The notes under the pieces were generated by a model. That model had not been told where the DNA came from. It saw only the letters and a program-made list of their open reading frames with translations, and ran no database searches. This document shows, piece by piece, positions 7,215 through 10,672 of a stretch of DNA of 10,672 nucleotides. This stretch comes from Desulfobacterales bacterium. GTDB lineage: Bacteria > Desulfobacterota > Desulfobacteria > Desulfobacterales > JAUCGF01. The stretch spans positions 1 through 10,672 of the forward strand of contig JAOZRC010000124.1 of NCBI GenBank assembly GCA_029940345.1, given 5' to 3'. The number at the start of each line of letters is the position of its first letter. The first letter of the stretch is position 1. Made by a program: the position numbers and the translations under genes.

Positions 7215-7237
7215 AACGTTTCGTTTAACGAAACGTT
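7215..7237. promoter_or_regulatory. Perfect 23-bp palindrome between the ODP and regulator genes
   Basis: AACGTTTCGTT and AACGAAACGTT pair perfectly over 11 bp around a single T (7226). It lies 16 bp after the ODP stop codon. The stem is AT-rich with a 1-nt centre and no clear U-run, which suits a dimeric DNA-binding protein better than an intrinsic terminator. Confidence 0.5.
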
Positions 7238-7285
7238 TCTAAAGCCATAAGTTCTTGTAAGTTACCGGTTGTTATGGAATAGCTT

Positions 7286-7313
7286 AAAACTTTACACTTA
7301 AAACTTTACACTT
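7286..7313 (+). repeat. Heptanucleotide array ending 5 nt before the regulator ATG
   Basis: Four 7-mers, AAAACTT, TACACTT, AAAACTT and TACACTT, form two exact 14-bp units. They end at 7313, and after 5 nt (GCTTT) the ATG of the response regulator begins. No Shine-Dalgarno is present. Unit, orientation and spacing match the array before the macro-like gene. Confidence 0.65.
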
Positions 7314-7318
7314 GCTTT

Positions 7319-8221
7319 ATGAGTGGCTATACGATTCTGATTGTTGATGACGACCCGTTACAGCATGAGATGCTTGGAGGCTACCTCGGACTTGCCGGTT
7401 TTAAAATCCTGAACGCCTTAAATGGTGTTGAGGCATTAGAGATGCTGGAAACCCAAAAGGCCGAAATTGTTTTATTAGATATTCAAATGCCGGTAATGGA
7501 TGGATTTAAAGCCCTTGAAGAGATACGTAAAAGATCGTCTTTAAAAGATATTCCTGTCATTATTTTAACCTGTCTGAATCAACAATATCTTAAAATAAAA
7601 GGCTTGGAACTCGGTGCGGACGATTATATCACCAAACCGTTTAATAGTGCTGAACTTCTGGCACGCATCAAAGCCGTATTGCGGCGCACAGAACGTTATC
7701 AAAGATCTGAAGGCGTTATGAATGGTGATCTTGCGGATATCAACCTGGTTGAACTGATGCAAAATATGGAAGTTGGCATTAAAACGGCTGTTATTCACCT
7801 GAAAGATATGAAAGGCGAAATTTTTATTGAAAAAGGCCAGCTCGTTTTCGCTCGTTATGGTGATTTCACCGATAAACAAGCCCTTTATCGCTTGTTTTTG
7901 ATTGAAAAAGGGGTTTTTTCGGTTGATTTCGATACATTGCCTGGCAAAATTACAAAAGCACCACGACCCATAATGAAAGAGCTAATGAATGTGCTTGCTT
8001 ATGTGGATGAAATTAAAGACATTCTTAAACACATCAGGGGCAAAAACAGCCCGCTGCAATTTGCTTATGATTTATCTGCTTTCCCTTCAATTGAAAAGTT
8101 TAAAACAAAATCGGTCGTCACTTTTTATGATATGTTAATTATGATGGAAGATGATTTAAAAGAAAACCTCAATGTATTGATAGCAGCTACTAAAAAAGGG
8201 AAGCTTAAAGCATTGAAATAA
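7319..8221 (+). CDS. Response regulator: receiver plus PATAN (DUF4388) domain
   Basis: This 300-residue protein begins at ATG 7319 with no Shine-Dalgarno. Residues 1-125 are a complete CheY-like receiver: acidic pocket Asp10-Asp12, phospho-acceptor Asp54 (VLLDIQMP), Thr84 and Lys106 (ITKPF), so phosphorylation should work. Residues 135-235 form a PATAN/DUF4388 domain (NGDLADINLVELMQNM, then KTAVIHLKDMKGEIFIEKGQ by position, then ARYGDFTDKQALYRLF). The rest is helical and unassigned. PATAN regulators such as cyanobacterial PatA and PixG do not bind DNA; they act through protein contacts, in phototaxis and pilus control. A signalling switch acting on polarity or motility machinery is likely here. 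The kinase upstream on the other strand is the only candidate partner in view. It follows the ODP gene by 119 bp and precedes the ATPase gene by 27 bp. Confidence 0.93.
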   Translation: MSGYTILIVDDDPLQHEMLGGYLGLAGFKILNALNGVEALEMLETQKAEIVLLDIQMPVMDGFKALEEIRKRSSLKDIPVIILTCLNQQYLKIKGLELGADDYITKPFNSAELLARIKAVLRRTERYQRSEGVMNGDLADINLVELMQNMEVGIKTAVIHLKDMKGEIFIEKGQLVFARYGDFTDKQALYRLFLIEKGVFSVDFDTLPGKITKAPRPIMKELMNVLAYVDEIKDILKHIRGKNSPLQFAYDLSAFPSIEKFKTKSVVTFYDMLIMMEDDLKENLNVLIAATKKGKLKALK

Positions 8222-8248
8222 CTGTTTTTCCTACGGATGGAGATAATG

Positions 8249-9058
8249 ATGAATAAAATTATTGCAATCGCCAGCCATAAAGGCGGTGTTGGTAAAACAA
8301 CAACGGTGCTGAATCTTGGCTTCAGTCTTAATCAACTGGGTCAAAAGGTTATGATTATAGATGGCGATCCTCAAGGAGGGATCGCGGTTGCCAGCAATTT
8401 AAAAAAACGTACGAACTTAGGTATTATCAATCTTATTAAAAATGATGCCAGTCCGAAGGATGTTATTATTCCGACCAGGGACAAAACCATGTCTGTGGTC
8501 GGTATCGGAGCAATCGAACCGGAAGATGTGCTTTTTATGGAAAAAGAAGCATTGCGAGGCAACCTAGGACGCATTATCCAATCTATCTCCAAAGGGTTTG
8601 ATTATATTCTATTAGATTCACCCGCCGGCTTAGGAGGTATTGTAACGGCTCTTTTGACAGTGAGCCATAGCATCATTATTCCGATTAACTGTCGTAGCAT
8701 CGTTGTAAAAACAATCCCCAGTTTCCTGAAACTGATCAATCGGGTTCGGGATAAACTCAATCCGTCTCTGCGCATCGAGGGTATGCTGATAAATATGTTT
8801 ACCGGAAATAAAACATCGGAGACAGAAGTTTACAACGAAATTATGAAACAGTTCCCCCCTACGGTATTTTTTAACACGCTGATACCTTTTGATGAGAAGG
8901 TTGAACAGGCCAGTATAAAGGCGATTCCCGTGGGTTTGCTGCCCGAGGCGCAAAACATCGCTCGCGCTTATATTGATTTGGCGACCGAATTAAAAATAAG
9001 GGAAATTCAGAAAAATATGGGAGGTGTTGGCGATGAATACGCTGAAGGACTCTTCTGA
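8249..9058 (+). CDS. ParA/MinD-family ATPase
   Basis: I start this gene at ATG 8249 (269 residues) because GGAG (8239-8242) is 6 nt upstream; ATGs at 8237 and 8246 are in frame but badly placed. The deviant Walker A KGGVGKTT spans residues 11-18 with signature Lys11 and catalytic Lys16. The switch I/A' motif MIIDGDPQGG (Asp38, Asp40) and Walker B DYILLDSPAG (Asp123) are present, so ATP-driven dimerisation should be intact. A C-terminal amphipathic MinD-type membrane helix is not obvious; the tail is charged and ends GDEYAEGLF. No parB or parS-like neighbour is seen, which argues against plasmid or chromosome partition. Orphan ParA proteins next to signalling genes often position chemosensory arrays or polar complexes, and that is my inferred role here. 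It overlaps the next gene by 26 bp, indicating translational coupling. Confidence 0.93.
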   Translation: MNKIIAIASHKGGVGKTTTVLNLGFSLNQLGQKVMIIDGDPQGGIAVASNLKKRTNLGIINLIKNDASPKDVIIPTRDKTMSVVGIGAIEPEDVLFMEKEALRGNLGRIIQSISKGFDYILLDSPAGLGGIVTALLTVSHSIIIPINCRSIVVKTIPSFLKLINRVRDKLNPSLRIEGMLINMFTGNKTSETEVYNEIMKQFPPTVFFNTLIPFDEKVEQASIKAIPVGLLPEAQNIARAYIDLATELKIREIQKNMGGVGDEYAEGLF

Positions 9059-9629
9059 GATTTATGAAGCCGTTACGCTTCTTGGGAATCTGATCGATCA
9101 GGCCGCGGTGGCGACGCCTTATTACCATCAACTGCCTGCATCGACAATTCCCCAACAATATGCTGACGTACCAAAAATGCGGGTGCCCCAATCGGCTCCG
9201 ATAGCGTCAACACAGCCCGTTTATACGACTCCGGAACCAATGAGCGATGAGCCGCTTTACCGAGGCGATTTGTTGGAAAACACCGTTGTGGCCATGTGCA
9301 AGCGGGGCGGATTCAGCGGGGCTGTGGTTGCGGATTCCGATGGCCTCTCTTTAGCTGTTTTTAATAGTCCGGTGGATGAAGATGCTTTAGCCGCCTTTAC
9401 GGTTGTGCTAGGGGATGCCTTGGAAAAAGCCGGCAAAGTACTCAATCAACAAGATGCCAGCTATATCTCCATGGACATCAATTATACCGATAAAGTTGTA
9501 CTGCGCCGCTTTTTGCTTGATGATGAAAGCCCGTTTTACATGATGGTGATCTGTCGGCAGGAAATAGACGAAAAAGATGAGGTGGAACTTTCTATTGATC
9601 AGATCAGAACTATTTTGAAAGGCAAATAG
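9033..9629 (+). CDS. Roadblock/LC7 protein with N-terminal extension
   Basis: I start this gene at ATG 9033 (198 residues), 8 nt after GGGAGG (9019-9024), inside the end of the ATPase gene. The frame also opens at a GTG at 9024, which overlaps that ribosome site and is less likely. Residues 1-25 form a predicted helix (SSEIYEAVTLLGNLIDQAA). Residues 26-75 are a Pro/Ala/Thr-rich flexible linker. Residues 80-195 are a divergent roadblock domain: LLENTVVAMCKRGGFSGAVV, then a DGLSLAVF strand, helix ALAAFTVVLGDALEKAGKVL, strands YISMDINYTDKVVLRRFL and PFYMMVICRQ, and final helix SIDQIRTILK. The short N-terminal helix could tether it to the coupled ParA protein, much as short peptides from cargo adaptors stimulate ParA ATPases. 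That link is inference from coupling and layout. Confidence 0.88.
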   Translation: MNTLKDSSEIYEAVTLLGNLIDQAAVATPYYHQLPASTIPQQYADVPKMRVPQSAPIASTQPVYTTPEPMSDEPLYRGDLLENTVVAMCKRGGFSGAVVADSDGLSLAVFNSPVDEDALAAFTVVLGDALEKAGKVLNQQDASYISMDINYTDKVVLRRFLLDDESPFYMMVICRQEIDEKDEVELSIDQIRTILKGK

Positions 9630-9722
9630 GAAACACTTTGATAAATGAAGGTACGCTGAATATCGTGTTTAAAAAAAATCGGAGTTCAATGCAGGCTGGG
9701 AAACGCATGCGGCTATGAACGA

Positions 9723-9741
9723 CGCGGGACAGCTTCCCGCG
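9723..9741. repeat. GC-rich REP-like hairpin flanked by direct repeats
   Basis: CGCGGGA (9723-9729) and TCCCGCG (9735-9741) pair perfectly over 7 bp around the loop CAGCT. CATGCGGCT occurs 9 bp before the stem and 12 bp after it. It may end transcription from both converging genes, though no T-run follows. Confidence 0.5.
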
Positions 9742-9769
9742 CCACACACTCACATGCGGCTGCGATCAT

Positions 9770-9793
9770 GTAGGGCGGAAAGCCGTTCCGCTC
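9770..9793 (+). repeat. REP-like GTAG hairpin
   Basis: The element begins with GTAG (9770-9773) and has a perfect 6-bp stem, GCGGAA/TTCCGC (stem arms starting at 9776-9777 offset by the G run and ending at 9791), with the 5-nt loop AGCCG. It shares the GTAG head with the hairpin at 630-648 but not the stem sequence. Confidence 0.5.
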
Positions 9794-9798
9794 AGAGG

Positions 9799-9817
9799 GG
9801 GGAGTAAACGGTTACAT
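9799..9817 (+). repeat. Left copy of a 19-bp inverted repeat around the feo genes
   Basis: GGGGAGTAAACGGTTACAT here matches the reverse complement of 10584-10602 at 18 of 19 positions. The repeat overlaps the TAA stop codon of the Cys-rich peptide gene (9812-9814), so the last codons of that gene may come from the repeat. Confidence 0.5.
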
Positions 9818-9985
9818 TTTTTTGCCGCATTCGTCTGACAAATTTTGGGGGATGTTACAAGATGAGCAACCGCAATTACAGCTATTACGGTCTGAATGTA
9901 TCGTTTGCTGATATTTTTGATAAAAAAGTCGACCAAGATAGACAGCGGCGGCTCCGATTACAATAAAAACAATAAAATTTTCCAT
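9812..9985 (-). CDS. FeoB-associated Cys-rich membrane peptide
   Basis: I start this gene at ATG 9983-9985 (57 residues), 5 nt after GAGGTGA; a GTG three codons earlier overlaps that ribosome site. Residues 3-22 are a single transmembrane helix (VFIVIGAAAVYLG core). After a short basic stretch comes a cysteine cluster at residues 36, 38, 40 and 43 (CNCGCSSC), with a further Cys53. This is the pattern of the FeoB-associated Cys-rich membrane protein family, normally encoded right after feoB and thought to help ferrous iron uptake, perhaps by metal handling at the inner membrane. Here feoB is absent and feoA lies 59 bp upstream. Its stop codon lies inside an interspersed repeat. Confidence 0.82.
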   Translation of the reverse strand: MENFIVFIVIGAAAVYLGRLFYQKYQQTIHSDRNSCNCGCSSCNIPQNLSDECGKKM

Positions 9986-9990
9986 AAAAA

Positions 9991-10044
9991 TCACCTCACA
10001 AGCACTCCCATTGTATTTCCGACGAAAGCAATGGCAGCACCCTT
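9991..10044 (-). pseudogene. Possible feoB remnant between feoA and the Cys-rich gene
   Basis: Directly after the feoA stop codon, in the same frame, 17 codons stay open to a TGA at 9991-9993. They read KGAAIAFVGNTMGVLVR. IAFVGN resembles the start of the FeoB G1 motif (IALVGNPNSGKT), and the hydrophobic run could equally be a FeoB C-terminal tail. The position is exactly where feoB is expected. The run is very short, so chance is a serious alternative. Confidence 0.25.
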
Positions 10045-10281
10045 TTATTCATCCACTTCCACGTCAATGAAATCCGCTTCGCTGTTGCGTAACGTTAACG
10101 TGAACCCCATTACGCGCAAGGCCACCGGATCATATAGTGGCGCACGCCCCTGGATTTTAATCGGGGTTCCGGGCACCAGACCCATATCGCGAATTCTTTG
10201 ACCCAATTCACTATTGGTACGAATGGCTTTAATGACACCCGATTGGTTATCTCGCATTTGCCGCATGTTTAGTTTTAGCAT
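10045..10281 (-). CDS. feoA: FeoA-family ferrous iron transport accessory protein
   Basis: This 78-residue protein starts at ATG 10279-10281 with a weak Shine-Dalgarno (AAGGG, about 9 nt upstream). It is a complete small SH3-like FeoA domain: LGQRIRDMGLVPGTPIKIQG (26-45), APLYDPVALRVMG (47-59) and the terminal strand ADFIDVEVDE. FeoA is a cytosolic partner of the ferrous iron permease FeoB. Its length is normal for the family and no frameshift is visible. The usual feoB does not follow; instead the FeoB-associated Cys-rich peptide gene comes 59 bp later. It may serve a feoB elsewhere in the genome, or be left over from a deleted feoAB operon. The two genes share strand and are probably co-transcribed. 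Confidence 0.92.
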   Translation of the reverse strand: MLKLNMRQMRDNQSGVIKAIRTNSELGQRIRDMGLVPGTPIKIQGRAPLYDPVALRVMGFTLTLRNSEADFIDVEVDE

Positions 10282-10328
10282 ATTTTAAATCCCTTAACCA
10301 AATTTTTTCGCTTAAATATATTGAGTTT

Positions 10329-10355
10329 GGTATACGAAACATTTGCTGATGTCAA
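10329..10355 (-). promoter_or_regulatory. Candidate promoter for feoA
   Basis: On the minus strand a perfect TTGACA (10350-10355) is followed after 15 nt by TATACC (10329-10334). The spacer is shorter than ideal. It would give a leader of about 40 nt before the feoA ATG. Confidence 0.35.
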
Positions 10356-10409
10356 TAAAATATAACTATTATCCGAAATATTTCAACCTGTGCAATCGCA
10401 CTTTTTTTT

Positions 10410-10529
10410 GTAGGGTGGGCAAACGTTTTCGCACTCACCTGGTTTATAGATAATGATTATGCAAAGCCATAGACTTCGTTAACGGAACAAGCCTTTTGCC
10501 CACCTTTTAATAAAAACCGGTGGGCAAAG
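10410..10529. repeat. GTAGGGTGGGCAAA-type interspersed repeat
   Basis: The element begins GTAG, then GGTGGGCAAA (10414-10423). The same 10-mer recurs inverted at 10495-10504 and direct at 10519-10528. The last two form a perfect 10-bp stem with a 14-nt AT-rich loop, and weaker pairing (TTCGTTAA with TTAACGAA) extends outward. GTAGGGTGGGC repeats are widespread in proteobacterial intergenic DNA. No transposase is nearby. Confidence 0.55.
10449..10460. promoter_or_regulatory. Fur-like palindrome
   Basis: GATAATGATTAT contains the perfect palindrome ATAAT-G-ATTAT, the core of the classic Fur box half-sites. It lies about 170 bp upstream of the feoA start, further than usual, and inside the repeat element. 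A role in feo regulation is possible but unproven. Confidence 0.25.
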
Positions 10530-10583
10530 TCCGTTTCTTTTAACGAAATAATTTGCCAGGCCTGATCATCATTTACAAACAGG

Positions 10584-10602
10584 ATGTAACCGTTCACTCC
10601 CC
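10584..10602 (-). repeat. Right copy of the 19-bp inverted repeat around the feo genes
   Basis: ATGTAACCGTTCACTCCCC is the reverse complement, with one mismatch, of 9799-9817. The two copies face each other and enclose feoA, the Cys-rich gene and the REP-like material upstream. Confidence 0.5.
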
Positions 10603-10639
10603 ATTTAAAAGGATGTCGTTATTTTTATAAAAATGAATA

Positions 10640-10662
10640 ACCCCGCCGCAAGCGGACGGGGT
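10640..10662 (-). terminator. Terminator-like hairpin for a gene beyond the right edge
   Basis: On the minus strand ACCCCG pairs with CGGGGT and CCGC with GCGG, around a 2-4-nt tip with a single bulged base. It is followed by the T-rich TTATTCATTTTT. This suits the end of a leftward transcript from outside the window. It could instead be another dispersed hairpin repeat. Confidence 0.5.
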
Positions 10663-10672
10663 ATCGACAAAG

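Larger units (their letters stand above)
9630..9811. other. Convergent intergenic region with REP-like hairpins
   Basis: These 182 bp lie between the convergent 3' ends of the second roadblock gene and the Cys-rich peptide gene. They hold two hairpins (9723-9741 and 9770-9793), a 9-bp direct repeat CATGCGGCT (9706-9714 and 9753-9761) flanking the first hairpin, and most of a 19-bp repeat (9799-9817). No gene is apparent. Confidence 0.6.
10282..10672. other. Gene-free region upstream of feoA
   Basis: No coding region is convincing in these 391 bp. They contain a candidate promoter (10329-10355), three copies of GGTGGGCAAA in mixed orientation (10410-10529), a Fur-like palindrome (10449-10460), the right copy of a 19-bp repeat (10584-10602) and a terminator-like hairpin (10640-10662). 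Confidence 0.6.

Noticed and set aside
7255..7283. Promoter directly upstream of the response regulator (TTGTAA)
   Set aside because: No acceptable -10 sequence lies at 16-18 nt spacing.
8249..9629. Plasmid or chromosome partition locus (parA with a downstream partner)
   Set aside because: The gene after parA encodes a roadblock protein, not a ParB or a ribbon-helix-helix protein, and no parS-like iterons are seen.
9644..9718. Small plus-strand frame after the second roadblock gene
   Set aside because: It has fewer than 30 codons, no clear ribosome site at its opening, and runs into the REP-like hairpin region.

Overview
The window reads as chromosome from a Gram-negative bacterium of roughly 40-45% GC, most likely a member of the Desulfobacterota (Desulfobacterales-like). 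The case is circumstantial: stand-alone roadblock/LC7 proteins, a receiver-PATAN (DUF4388) regulator, a flavodiiron-like oxygen-binding MBL protein, FeoA plus a FeoB-associated Cys-rich peptide, large intergenic gaps, and many GTAG-type hairpins and heptanucleotide arrays between genes. No RNA gene, transposase, phage gene or CRISPR array was seen.

Left half, all on the minus strand. Positions 1-370 hold the 5' part of a small exported protein that runs off the left edge. Positions 792-5525 hold four genes in the same direction but widely spaced (96-189 bp gaps). In transcription order they are a soluble histidine kinase with an N-terminal cyclic-nucleotide-binding domain, an unrecognised 313-residue protein with a charged disordered head, a reduced macro-like domain protein, and a 476-residue single-pass membrane protein with long disordered tails on both sides of the membrane.

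Middle, plus strand, 6049-9629. A compact cassette faces away from the kinase: an MglB-like roadblock protein, a stand-alone oxygen-binding diiron MBL protein (ODP type) with a full ligand set, a receiver-PATAN response regulator, a ParA/MinD-type ATPase, and a second roadblock protein with its own N-terminal extension, whose start overlaps the ATPase gene. My inference is a sensory/polarity module: the ODP protein senses oxygen or redox, the regulator is an output switch (perhaps phosphorylated by the divergent kinase), and the ParA and roadblock proteins give spatial positioning. No Ras-like MglA GTPase is present, so ParA may be the NTPase partner. This combination is the strongest candidate here for a little-described system.

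Right end. A convergent intergenic stretch (9630-9811) carries two REP-like hairpins. Beyond it, on the minus strand, lie feoA and a small FeoB-associated Cys-rich membrane protein, but feoB itself is missing between them; only a 17-codon open run remains. Positions 10282-10672 hold no gene but contain inverted repeats of a GGTGGGCAAA motif, a Fur-like palindrome and a terminator-like hairpin near the right edge. The feo pair is bracketed by a 19-bp inverted repeat.

Two genes, the macro-like protein and the response regulator, lack a Shine-Dalgarno sequence. In each, an array of heptanucleotides related to NNAACTT stops exactly 5 nt before the ATG. This was the most unexpected sequence-level pattern in the window.
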